This document shows, in pieces, positions 47,914 through 55,415 of a DNA stretch of 64,000 nucleotides (position 1 is the first letter of the stretch; each line of letters begins with the position of its first letter). The notes beneath the pieces are model-generated. The model saw nothing but the letters and a program-made list of their open reading frames with translations. It did not search any database and had not been told where the DNA came from. The DNA is from [Clostridium] colinum (GTDB lineage: Bacteria; Bacillota; Clostridia; Lachnospirales; CAG-274). The stretch spans positions 1,302,001 through 1,366,000 of the forward strand of contig NZ_OW712331.1 of the NCBI RefSeq assembly GCF_940677205.1, written 5' to 3'. Position numbers and translations under genes: made by a program.

Positions 47914-48570
47914 TTATTTTATATTTTTTACAAAACTTGAGAATATTTTTTTACTATTCTCATCATATAATGCCTCTGGGTGCCATTGTAATCCCATAAA
48001 AAAAATATCTTTATCTATATATTCAATACCTTCTATTATATTTTCACATTTAGCACATACTTTAAATCCATTAGCAACTTTATCAACCACTTGATGATGA
48101 ACAGAATTAACTTTTATGCTATCTTTTTCTAATATATTATATAAAATAGTATCTTTTTCTATATCTATATAATGAGTTGGTATTTTTTTATCTTCTTTTT
48201 GCATATGTCCATCTATATGTTGGTTAATAGTGCCACCAAAAGCTACATTCATTATTTGCATACCTCTACATATAGCAAGTGTAGGTATTTTTCTCTTAAA
48301 TGCTTCTTTTAGCAACGATATTTCAAAATTATCTCTTTCTAAATATATATCCTGTGATTGCCAATGTTTTTTTTGATTATATAAAGAAGGCTCTATATCT
48401 CCACCACCTGTTAATAAAATCCCATTTATATAATCATAATCTATATTTTTTATATTATAATCACACACATAATAAGGAATATTAAAAATTTTTATATTAT
48501 TTATATAGTTTTTATTTATAAAAAACTTTTCATCATCATTAGAAGGAACTATTAAAATAAATTTTTTCAT
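47914..48570 (-). CDS. Class I glutamine-amidotransferase-like hydrolase (gamma-glutamyl-gamma-aminobutyrate hydrolase family)
   Basis: 218 aa peptidase C26 protein. GILLTGGGDIEPSLYNQ, YLERDNFEISLLKEAF, the catalytic Cys in TLAICRGMQIMNVAFGGTINQHI, VNSVHHQVVDKV and the His-Glu pair in GLQWHPEAL complete the triad. The family hydrolyses gamma-glutamyl amides (PuuD removes glutamate from gamma-glutamyl-GABA). No putrescine genes are nearby, so the substrate is open. It lies 31 bp upstream of mscS on the same strand, possibly cotranscribed. Confidence 0.88.
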   Translation of the reverse strand: MKKFILIVPSNDDEKFFINKNYINNIKIFNIPYYVCDYNIKNIDYDYINGILLTGGGDIEPSLYNQKKHWQSQDIYLERDNFEISLLKEAFKRKIPTLAICRGMQIMNVAFGGTINQHIDGHMQKEDKKIPTHYIDIEKDTILYNILEKDSIKVNSVHHQVVDKVANGFKVCAKCENIIEGIEYIDKDIFFMGLQWHPEALYDENSKKIFSSFVKNIK

Positions 48571-48728
48571 AAAGCCTCCTTGTTTTAATATACCTTATAT
48601 TTATTATAATATTTTAAAAATATTACTATTTTTTATAAAATAGTTTTCAAAATTATTTTTTTGTGTTAAAATTATTATACTATAAATTGTTAATAATGTA
48701 AATTAATTAAATTTGTAAGGAGTTTATT

Positions 48729-49307
48729 ATGGGTAACTTAAATTTAATGGATATAGATATGCTAAAAGAAGTTGCTAACATAGGAACAGGTAATGCTGCC
48801 ACTAGTTTATCAAGCCTTGTTAACCAACGCATATCTATGAATGTTCCTACTGTAAAAATGCCAGAGTTTAAACACCTTGCCGATATTATAGGTGGTGCCG
48901 ATGCTTTGATAGCTGGTTTATTAGTAGGTATTAGTGGTGATGTTAATGGTATTATGATGTATCTTATGACAGAAAAATCTGCTTGTACACTTGCCAAAGA
49001 GATTATGGGGAGAGAGAAAAATAATTTTTCAGAATTTGACGACATAGATTATTCTATGCTTACAGAAATTGGCAACATTCTTACAAGCTCTTATCTTACT
49101 GCTTTGTCTCAACTTATGAACTATAAAATAAATCAATCTGTGCCTTCTTTATCTGTTGATATGGCCGGTGCTATATTAAGTGTTCCTGCTATCCAATTTG
49201 GTCGTGTTGCAGATAGAGTTTTATTTATAGAATCTACATTTAAACAGGCTTCTGATGATAGCTCAGACTTGTCCGGATTCTTTATGCTTATACCAGAAGT
49301 TAAATAA
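48729..49307 (+). CDS. cheC: CheC-type CheY-P phosphatase
   Basis: 192 aa. Two active-site repeats are intact: LKEVANIGTGNAATSLSSLV and LTEIGNILTSSYLTALSQL, each with the E-x-x-N pair and a Pro about 22 residues on (MNVPTV, QSVPSL). That is the CheC pattern. It dephosphorylates CheY-P in the chemotaxis pathway, usually with CheD. No other motility or chemotaxis gene lies in the window, so this is a stand-alone copy. TAAGGAG site upstream. CheX-like or FliY relation is less likely given both sites. Confidence 0.88.
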   Translation: MGNLNLMDIDMLKEVANIGTGNAATSLSSLVNQRISMNVPTVKMPEFKHLADIIGGADALIAGLLVGISGDVNGIMMYLMTEKSACTLAKEIMGREKNNFSEFDDIDYSMLTEIGNILTSSYLTALSQLMNYKINQSVPSLSVDMAGAILSVPAIQFGRVADRVLFIESTFKQASDDSSDLSGFFMLIPEVK

Positions 49308-49565
49308 TTTCTATATATTTATAAACTATTATTTAAATCATGTATATGTAGATTTTATTTATTTTCTATAAAAAATTTAAAATATAAATTCTTGTCATAT
49401 TAAAAACAAATTATTTTTAAAGTAATTTAATATCTTTTTATACTTTTTTTTAAATTACAATTAAAAGATGCTACTTTTTTTAACTTGTGTAAAGTGTATA
49501 TTTTTAAATACTTTATCCCTTGTTAAAAAATTGGATTTTTTATATAGTTTAATAAATACTCTTTT

Positions 49566-49592
49566 AAGGCTGTAGACAAAGTCTATAGCCTT
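49566..49592 (-). terminator. Hairpin at the 3' end of the LRR gene
   Basis: AAGGCTGTAGAC (49566-49577) with GTCTATAGCCTT (49581-49592), 3-nt loop. A near-identical stem lies at 52862-52884. The preceding intergenic stretch 49308-49565 is AT-rich and shows no gene; cheC has no clearer terminator than this one. Confidence 0.65.
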
Positions 49593-49597
49593 ATTAA

Positions 49598-50602
49598 TTA
49601 TATGGTAATACTTTCTCCATTTATATATATTTTTTTTAAACTTTTCATATTTTTAAAAATTTCCATATCTAACTTTATATTTGTATATAAATATAATATT
49701 TTTAAATTTTCTAACTGTGCTATTGGAGATAAATCTTTTACATTATTAGATAGCATTATTTCTATATGCTCTAAATTATTAAGATGTGATATAAAAGTTA
49801 TATCATTTAACATTCCAAATTTTATTTCTAGTTTTTTTAATTTATCTAAATCTTTTAAGGTTGAAAAATCTATTTTTTCTATCCCCCAATTAAAACTTAA
49901 TTCTTCTAAAAATTTTAATTTATTAATAGGAGATATATCCTTTAAACAATACTTAGAACTGCTATTTTCTATCTTACCATCATATTTTAAAGGATTTAAA
50001 GAGTCTATAACTATTGATTTAATATTTGTATATTTACTTAAAAATTCACAATAAACTTTTATATCGTTATCATCAATTTCAAAAAAATCTATACGCTCTA
50101 GCTTATTTAATATATTTTTAGTAATAGGTTCTTTATTAGACAAACATAATTGATATCTTATTTCATCTTCTATATAATCATCTGGTATTAATATATCTTC
50201 TTCATTATCTTTTATAATATCATCTAAACATTTTTGAATAGTCTGTTTAGCTTTATCTTCAAAATCATTTTCTTCTAAAATACTATTATCAAAATCATAA
50301 TTCATAGAATTATCAATCTCTAAATTATTATTAATATTTTTTTCAACTTCATTATTTTTATATTCTTCAATAGTTGTGATAATCTCTTTTTCTTTTATTT
50401 TATTACTTTTTAATGGTTTAGTATATATATCTTCTTCTATATTATTATTTTTAAAACTTAAAATATTATTTTTGATATATTTATTAATTACATTAAGTTT
50501 AGCTGGATATTTTTTCTTTAAAACTTTATATGATATAACCCCTATTGTTGCTAAAGATGTAGCTACAATAGATGTAGTAATGCATTTATTGTTTTTTTTC
50601 AT
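49598..50602 (-). CDS. Membrane-anchored protein with leucine-rich repeats
   Basis: 334 aa. One N-terminal hydrophobic anchor (CITTSIVATSLATIGVISY) followed by a Lys-rich stretch, an acidic spacer (~50-150), and from ~190 onward irregular leucine-rich repeats of ~21-23 residues: ISPINKLKFLEELSFN, LKDLDKLKKLEIKF, ISHLNNLEHIEIML, LSPIAQLENLKILYL, FKNMKSLKKIYIN. The pattern L-x-x-L-x-x-L-x-L/I with N-terminal D-I/L-S-P resembles internalin-type repeats. A binding role is likely; the partner is unknown. No wall-sorting motif. Confidence 0.7.
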   Translation of the reverse strand: MKKNNKCITTSIVATSLATIGVISYKVLKKKYPAKLNVINKYIKNNILSFKNNNIEEDIYTKPLKSNKIKEKEIITTIEEYKNNEVEKNINNNLEIDNSMNYDFDNSILEENDFEDKAKQTIQKCLDDIIKDNEEDILIPDDYIEDEIRYQLCLSNKEPITKNILNKLERIDFFEIDDNDIKVYCEFLSKYTNIKSIVIDSLNPLKYDGKIENSSSKYCLKDISPINKLKFLEELSFNWGIEKIDFSTLKDLDKLKKLEIKFGMLNDITFISHLNNLEHIEIMLSNNVKDLSPIAQLENLKILYLYTNIKLDMEIFKNMKSLKKIYINGESITI

Positions 50603-50816
50603 TGTTATACCTCATTTACGATTAAAATAAACTTATTATAACTTTAATTATATAAAAACTTTTAGAGTTTGTAAATAATAAGTTATCTACATAATATACT
50701 CTATTTTTTATATTATATATGCTAATTATTTCTATATATACCAACAGTTTTATATAGAATAAAATTATATAAATGTTATAATTTATTTATAGAATTTTAT
50801 AAAGAGAGGTATACAT

Positions 50817-51212
50817 ATGAACAAACAACATCCAATAGATACATATAATAATAAAATAGTGCCTAAAATTAAAGAGCTAGATTTATTTTTAAAAACAAAT
50901 GAAAATATGTCTTTACAAGATGTTTCTAAAATATTAGAATTAAGTGAAGAAGAAGTAAAAAATATATTGTTTAAAATAAATCAAAAAGAAATTAACAGTT
51001 CAAATTTTTTATCTATAATGTTAAATGGCACTAGTTTTATTTGTAAAATTTTAAAAAGAGAAATTGAATGTGGTTCTCCTTATTTTTACAATGCTAAAGA
51101 TTTATCGTACATATATGAATTAGACTATGAAAAAGTATCTAAAGCTTATAACTTTCTAAATATAGATACAATAACAGCTAAACAAATTCCTATTATTTTA
51201 ATCCAAATATAA
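50817..51212 (+). CDS. Small HTH-like protein upstream of phosphofructokinase, unknown function
   Basis: 131 aa, not recognised. The N-terminal part NMSLQDVSKILELSEEEVKNIL looks like a helix-turn-helix of the kind found in sigma-like or MerR-like regulators. The second half YNAKDLSYIYELDYEKVSKAYNFLNID looks like another such helical unit, so the protein may hold two tandem HTH-like units joined by a loop (~60-95). An extended -10 element TGTTATAAT (50774-50782) and GAGAGGT precede it. The next gene (pfp) starts 84 bp on. A regulator of that gene is a guess. Confidence 0.5.
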   Translation: MNKQHPIDTYNNKIVPKIKELDLFLKTNENMSLQDVSKILELSEEEVKNILFKINQKEINSSNFLSIMLNGTSFICKILKREIECGSPYFYNAKDLSYIYELDYEKVSKAYNFLNIDTITAKQIPIILIQI

Positions 51213-51296
51213 TTTTACTATGTATAAAAATTATTGTAAATGCTATAAAAATTTGATATAATAAATAAAAAACTTTTTAGGAGGACTTATAAAAAA

Positions 51297-52520
51297 ATGG
51301 GAAATATCATAGTAGGTCAATCTGGAGGCCCAACAGCTGTAATAAATGCTAGTTTAGCTGGTGTTTTTAAAGGTGGTAAAGATAATAATATAAAAGTTTA
51401 TGGTATGATAAATGGGATACAAGGTCTTTTAGACGAAAAGTATGTAGAGCTTGATAAAGAAATTAAAACTGAATTAGAAATAGAACTTTTAAAAAGAACA
51501 CCTTCGGCTTATTTAGGTTCTTGTAGATTTAAACTACCTAATATGGAAGAAAATAACGAAATATATGAAAAGATATTTTCTATATTAGAAAAATTAAATA
51601 TAGATAAATTTTTCTATATAGGTGGAAATGACTCTATGGATACTATAAAAAAATTACATACATATAGTGTAGCTACAGATAAAAAAATACAATTTATAGG
51701 TGTTCCTAAAACTATTGATAATGATTTAGCAATTACAGACCATACTCCAGGGTTTGGTAGTGCTTGTAAATATATTGCTACTACAATAAAAGAAATTATT
51801 AAAGATGCAACAGTTTATGATGCCAAAAATATTACAATAATAGAAATAATGGGTAGAAATGCTGGTTGGCTAACTGCTTCTACTGCTATTACTAAATCTG
51901 AAGATTGTAGTGGTGTTGATTTAATATACTTACCAGAAGTTGTTTTTGACATAGAAGAATTTATAGCTAAAATTAAATCTTTACAAAAAACAAAAAAAAG
52001 TTTAGTAATAGCTATATCTGAAGGTATAAAAAACAAAAATGGTACTAATATATGTGAAATAGAAGAAGAAAATATGTTTTTAGATTGTTTTGGTCATAAA
52101 TCTTTAAGTGGTACAGCAAATACATTAGCTAAAATACTACATAAAACACTTGGGTGTAAAACACGAGCTATTGAACTTAATACAACTCAAAGATGTGCTA
52201 GTCATTCTGTATCCGAAGTAGATATGAATGAAAGTTTTTTAGCTGGTATGTATGCAGTTAATATAGCTTTATCTGGTGAAACTGGAAAGGTTGTTATTTT
52301 TGAACGAACTAGTAATACGCCTTATAATATAAATATGAAATCTCATAGTGTTTATGATATAGCAAACTTTGAGAAAAAAGTACCTTTAGAATGGATAGAT
52401 GGTAAAAATGGATCTGTCTCTAAAGAGCTTATAGATTATATCAAACCTCTTATACAAGGTGAAATATATCCTATTATGGTAGATGGTTTACCACGACATT
52501 TAAAATTAACTAATAAATAA
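51297..52520 (+). CDS. pfp: 6-phosphofructokinase, pyrophosphate-dependent type
   Basis: 407 aa. IVGQSGGPTAVINASLAG at the N terminus, YIGGNDSMDTIKKL and VPKTIDNDLAITDHTPGFGSA in the active site, IIEIMGRNAGWLTA further on. In ATP enzymes the motifs read GGDGS and PGTIDND; here an Asp occupies the Gly position after GGN and a Lys sits in PKTIDND, both diagnostic of PPi-dependent enzymes. So it probably phosphorylates fructose 6-phosphate with PPi, reversibly. One oddity is Asn in GGND where GGDD is usual. AGGAGG lies 10 bases before ATG 51297. Confidence 0.88.
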   Translation: MGNIIVGQSGGPTAVINASLAGVFKGGKDNNIKVYGMINGIQGLLDEKYVELDKEIKTELEIELLKRTPSAYLGSCRFKLPNMEENNEIYEKIFSILEKLNIDKFFYIGGNDSMDTIKKLHTYSVATDKKIQFIGVPKTIDNDLAITDHTPGFGSACKYIATTIKEIIKDATVYDAKNITIIEIMGRNAGWLTASTAITKSEDCSGVDLIYLPEVVFDIEEFIAKIKSLQKTKKSLVIAISEGIKNKNGTNICEIEEENMFLDCFGHKSLSGTANTLAKILHKTLGCKTRAIELNTTQRCASHSVSEVDMNESFLAGMYAVNIALSGETGKVVIFERTSNTPYNINMKSHSVYDIANFEKKVPLEWIDGKNGSVSKELIDYIKPLIQGEIYPIMVDGLPRHLKLTNK

Positions 52521-52540
52521 TACAAATACTCATTAAGTTC

Positions 52541-52598
52541 ATAAATAAATAAAAGCTATTTTATTATTTAAGTAATAAAATAGCTTTTATTTATTTAT
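52541..52598. terminator. 26-bp perfect hairpin after pfp
   Basis: 52541-52566 pairs without mismatch with 52573-52598, 6-nt loop; the core is AAAAGCTATTTTATTA. It ends pfp and may act in both directions. Confidence 0.8.
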
Positions 52599-52722
52599 GA
52601 CATTTATATTAAAAAATATTACAATAAATACTATTTAATTTAATCTTATCTATATATACATTTTAAGTTATTATAATTTTTTTAAATTTGTAAATATAAC
52701 TACACCATAATTTAATTTATAT

Positions 52723-52842
52723 ATTTATTATAAAAACATATATACAATTTGTAATTTTTTAGTAGTAATTTTCTATTTTTTATTTGTAAAATATTTTTTA
52801 ATTATTTATATTTTTTTCTATTACTAAAAACGGTAAACAACC
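52723..52842. repeat. Dispersed intergenic repeat, copy B
   Basis: About 120 bp matching 24209-24327 (copy A) at ~88% identity by hand alignment with one 1-bp indel. It sits between the pfp hairpin and the rplA terminator, i.e. next to the 3' end of a minus-strand gene, as copy A does. The surrounding 52599-52722 stretch is AT-rich; only weak similarity to the left flank of copy A is seen there. Confidence 0.7.
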
Positions 52843-52861
52843 ATTTTTTTATACTTTAAAA

Positions 52862-52884
52862 GGCCATAGACAAAATCTATAGCC
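52862..52884 (-). terminator. Terminator of the rpmG-secE-nusG-rplK-rplA operon
   Basis: GGCCATAGA (52862-52870) with TCTATAGCC (52876-52884), 5-nt loop, followed by TTTT on the minus strand. Nearly the same stem occurs at 49566-49592. Confidence 0.75.
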
Positions 52885-52906
52885 AAAAGTAAAACTTTAT
52901 TATATA

Positions 52907-53602
52907 TTACTCTGTAATTTTAGCGTGATTAACTTTTACACCAGGACCCATAGTTGTAGAAAGTACAACACTTCTTAAATATTGTCCTTTAGTAGCTGCT
53001 GGTTTAGCTTTAATTACAGCACCAATAAGAGTTTGGAAGTTATCATATAATTTTTCAGCTCCAAAAGAAACTTTTCCAACTGGAACATGAATAATATTAG
53101 TTTTATCAAGACGGTATTCAATTTTACCAGCTTTAATATCTTCAATAGCTTTAGCAACGTCCATTGTAACAGTACCTGCTTTAGGGTTAGGCATAAGACC
53201 TTTAGGGCCTAATACACGACCAATACGTCCTACAAGCCCCATCATATCAGGTGTAGCAACTATTACATCAAATTCAAACCAGTTTTCGTTTTGAATTTTT
53301 GCAACCATATCTTCAGCACCAACATAATCTGCTCCAGCTTTTTCAGCTTCTTCAGCTTTAGCCCCTTTAGCAAAAACTAAAACACGAGCTTTTTTACCTG
53401 TACCGTGTGGTAAAACAACAGCACCACGCACTTGTTGGTCAGCGTGTCTACTATCAACACCTAAGCGAATATGTGCTTCAACTGTTTCATCAAATTTAGC
53501 AGTAGAAGTTTTAATAACTAATTCCACTGCTTCATTTGTATCATAAAGCATAGATTTATCAATTAATTTTTCTTTTTCAAGATATTTTTTTCCTCTTTTC
53601 AC
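52907..53602 (-). CDS. rplA: 50S ribosomal protein L1 (uL1)
   Basis: 231 aa, the normal size. It forms the L1 stalk of the large subunit and, in many bacteria, represses its own operon by binding mRNA. Motifs: [29 protein letters not shown], the signature [28 protein letters not shown] and a C-terminal TMGPGVKVN. Translation begins at GTG (53600-53602) behind AAGGAGG. Last gene of the operon: rplJ and rplL, which normally follow, are missing and a terminator lies right after. Confidence 0.97.
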   Translation of the reverse strand: MKRGKKYLEKEKLIDKSMLYDTNEAVELVIKTSTAKFDETVEAHIRLGVDSRHADQQVRGAVVLPHGTGKKARVLVFAKGAKAEEAEKAGADYVGAEDMVAKIQNENWFEFDVIVATPDMMGLVGRIGRVLGPKGLMPNPKAGTVTMDVAKAIEDIKAGKIEYRLDKTNIIHVPVGKVSFGAEKLYDNFQTLIGAVIKAKPAATKGQYLRSVVLSTTMGPGVKVNHAKITE

Positions 53603-53618
53603 AATAGTTCCTCCTTAT

Positions 53619-53646
53619 GTGGTAATAGCGAGATTTTCCCTCCCAC
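53619..53646 (-). promoter_or_regulatory. Putative L1-binding mRNA motif before rplA
   Basis: On the mRNA, GUGGGAGGGAAA followed by the UCUCGCUAUUACCAC half folds as a hairpin with outer GUGG/CCAC, an inner stem and an asymmetric loop, just before the rplA ribosome site. It nearly duplicates 54113-54141. The likely role is translational feedback by L1. Confidence 0.6.
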
Positions 53647-53663
53647 TTAATTTAACTGAATTA

Positions 53664-54089
53664 TTAATCTTCTACAACAATACCCATACTTCTAGCTGTA
53701 CCGCTAATCATACTCATAGCAGCTTCAACAGATGCAGCGTTTAAGTCTGGCATTTTTAATTCAGCGATTTTTCTAACTTCTTCTTTAGATATTTTTGCAA
53801 CTTTTGTTTTATTAGGAACACCAGAACCAGATTCTAATTTACAAGCTTTCTTTAAAAGAACTGCAGCTGGTGGAGTTTTTGTAACAAATGTAAAACTTTT
53901 ATCTTGATATACAGTTATAACAACTGGGATAACAAGACCAGCGTCTTTAGATGTTCTTTCGTTAAATTCTTTACAGAAGCCCATAATGTTTACACCATGT
54001 TGACCAAGAGCAGGACCAACAGGTGGTGCTGGAGTAGCTTTACCAGCAGGAATTTGTAATTTTATATAACCAGAAATTTTCTTTGCCAT
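53664..54089 (-). CDS. rplK: 50S ribosomal protein L11 (uL11)
   Basis: 141 aa, the usual length. N-terminal domain [34 protein letters not shown] with the conserved Pro-rich, thiostrepton-site region, and the rRNA-binding C-terminal domain with [11 protein letters not shown] and the signature [25 protein letters not shown]. Part of the GTPase-associated centre. It follows nusG by 90 bp; that gap holds the first L1-type leader motif. Start behind AGGAGGTG. Confidence 0.97.
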   Translation of the reverse strand: MAKKISGYIKLQIPAGKATPAPPVGPALGQHGVNIMGFCKEFNERTSKDAGLVIPVVITVYQDKSFTFVTKTPPAAVLLKKACKLESGSGVPNKTKVAKISKEEVRKIAELKMPDLNAASVEAAMSMISGTARSMGIVVED

Positions 54090-54112
54090 TTTTAAGGCAC
54101 CTCCTAAGTAAT

Positions 54113-54141
54113 GTGGTAATTAGCGGGACTTTCCCTCCCAC
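54113..54141 (-). promoter_or_regulatory. Putative L1-binding mRNA motif before rplK
   Basis: Reads GUGGGAGGGAAAGUCCC and then GCUAAUUACCAC on the mRNA; it differs from the copy at 53619-53646 at about three positions. A small GGTATA/TATACC hairpin (54142-54157) lies beside it. This is the standard place for the L1 operator of the L11 operon. Confidence 0.6.
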
Positions 54142-54179
54142 GGTATAAATCTATACCAATAACAGTTGTAAGCGGGAAA

Positions 54180-54821
54180 TTATCCCATTTGTTGAACTTG
54201 ATGAAAATCTAATTCAACAGGAGTTTCTCTCCCAAAAAAGTTAACATTAACAATAACAGTTTTCCTGTTAGCATTAACTTCTTTAACAACACCGCTAGAT
54301 TTAGCAAATGGTCCTTCTTTTATAAGAACTAAATCGCCTATTTCTATATCACAAGTGTCTAAAAAGCTTTCTATACCCATAGATATAACTTCATCTTCTG
54401 TTAAAGGTACTGGTTTAGAACCAGGGCCTACAAAACTAGTTACACCACGAGTATTACGAACAACATACCAAGTATCATCATTCATTATCATCTTAAGAAA
54501 AACATATCCTGGGAAAATCTTTCTTTGTATTTCTTTTTGTTTACCCGTTTTTGTTGTTTCATAAACTTTTTGTACTGGAACAACAACCTCTGTTATAACA
54601 TCATACATTTCTCTATTTTCTATTATTTTTTGAATGCTATCTTTAACATTGTTTTCATATCCAGAATATGTGTGTATAACATACCATTTAGGTTTTTCTT
54701 TCGGCATATTTTTATCAGATGAAAACTCTTCTTCTAAAATATTTGTGTCTATTTTTTCTTCATTATCAAGCTTACTATCTAGCTCTTCATTTTCTAGATA
54801 TAATTCATTTTCTTTATCCAT
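54180..54821 (-). CDS. nusG: Transcription termination/antitermination factor NusG
   Basis: 213 aa against ~175 in most bacteria. The first ~42 residues are an acidic extension (NELYLENEELDSKLDNEEK). Then the NGN domain: KWYVIHTYSGYENNVKDSI, KIFPGYVFLKMIMNDDTWYVVRNTRGVTSFVG, and the KOW domain IGDLVLIKEGPFAKSSGVVKEVNANRKTVIVNVNFFGR. It binds the RNA polymerase clamp and links it to pausing and to ribosomes. Order secE-nusG-rplK as usual; 21 bp after secE. Confidence 0.97.
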   Translation of the reverse strand: MDKENELYLENEELDSKLDNEEKIDTNILEEEFSSDKNMPKEKPKWYVIHTYSGYENNVKDSIQKIIENREMYDVITEVVVPVQKVYETTKTGKQKEIQRKIFPGYVFLKMIMNDDTWYVVRNTRGVTSFVGPGSKPVPLTEDEVISMGIESFLDTCDIEIGDLVLIKEGPFAKSSGVVKEVNANRKTVIVNVNFFGRETPVELDFHQVQQMG

Positions 54822-54842
54822 ATAATAAATATCCTTTTAATT

Positions 54843-55112
54843 TTATGCCATTAAGTCAATTAAACTTTTAAATATAAAGTTTATACCTAAATCATAGCAA
54901 AAAATAATAGCTCCAACAATTAAAGATATAAAAATAACTGTAATTGTTTGTTTTGCTAAAACTTTTCTATTTGGCCAAGTTATTTTTTTAAACTCTGCTT
55001 TAGATTCTGAAAAAAAACCGCCTTTTTTCTTATTTTCTTTTTTCTTAGACTTTTTATCTTTAGAAGATGATTCGTTTGATACGTTTTTGGTTTGTTCATT
55101 ATTCTCTTGCAT
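54843..55112 (-). CDS. secE: Preprotein translocase subunit SecE
   Basis: 89 aa. A Lys/Glu/Ser-rich N terminus, then FFSESKAEFKKITWPNRKVLAKQTITVIF, the SecE amphipathic helix plus the single membrane helix (VIFISLIVGAIIFCYDLGI). It clamps SecY in the export channel. Single-helix form typical of Firmicutes, with an unusually long charged lead of ~30 residues. 35 bp after rpmG. Confidence 0.93.
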   Translation of the reverse strand: MQENNEQTKNVSNESSSKDKKSKKKENKKKGGFFSESKAEFKKITWPNRKVLAKQTITVIFISLIVGAIIFCYDLGINFIFKSLIDLMA

Positions 55113-55147
55113 ACTTTATCAAACTCCTTTCGATAAACTAGAGAGAA

Positions 55148-55297
55148 TTATTTAGTTTCTCTGTGTAAAGTATGTTTACCACAGAATTTACAATATTTTT
55201 TTGTTTCCATTCTGTCTGGATGTACTTTTTTGTCTTTCATTGTGTTATAGTTTCTTTGTTTACAATCAGTACATGCTAAAGTAATTTTTGTTCTCAA
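55148..55297 (-). CDS. rpmG: 50S ribosomal protein L33 (bL33)
   Basis: 49 aa: [19 protein letters not shown] with the first zinc Cys pair, and [17 protein letters not shown] with the second, so the zinc-ribbon C+ form. It starts at TTG (55295-55297) behind AGAGGTGG; no ATG is available there. First gene of the rpmG-secE-nusG-rplK-rplA operon, ~60 nt from its promoter. Confidence 0.95.
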   Translation of the reverse strand: MRTKITLACTDCKQRNYNTMKDKKVHPDRMETKKYCKFCGKHTLHRETK

Positions 55298-55357
55298 GAC
55301 TTCCACCTCTCTTGTATTTTTATTTATGCAAAAAAAGACGCATATAACGCCAATGTC

Positions 55358-55386
55358 ATATTAACATAAAATTTATACATTGTCAA
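55358..55386 (-). promoter_or_regulatory. Promoter of the rpmG-secE-nusG-rplKA operon
   Basis: Minus strand TTGACA (55386-55381), 17 bp, TAATAT (55363-55358), with TG near the -10. Confidence 0.7.
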
Positions 55387-55415
55387 TATTTAATACCAAT
55401 ATTTATATACATTTT

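Noticed and set aside
49308-49565. A gene or RNA in the gap after cheC
   Set aside because: The stretch is AT-rich without a frame, promoter pair or stable hairpin; it does not match the 24209/52723 repeat either.
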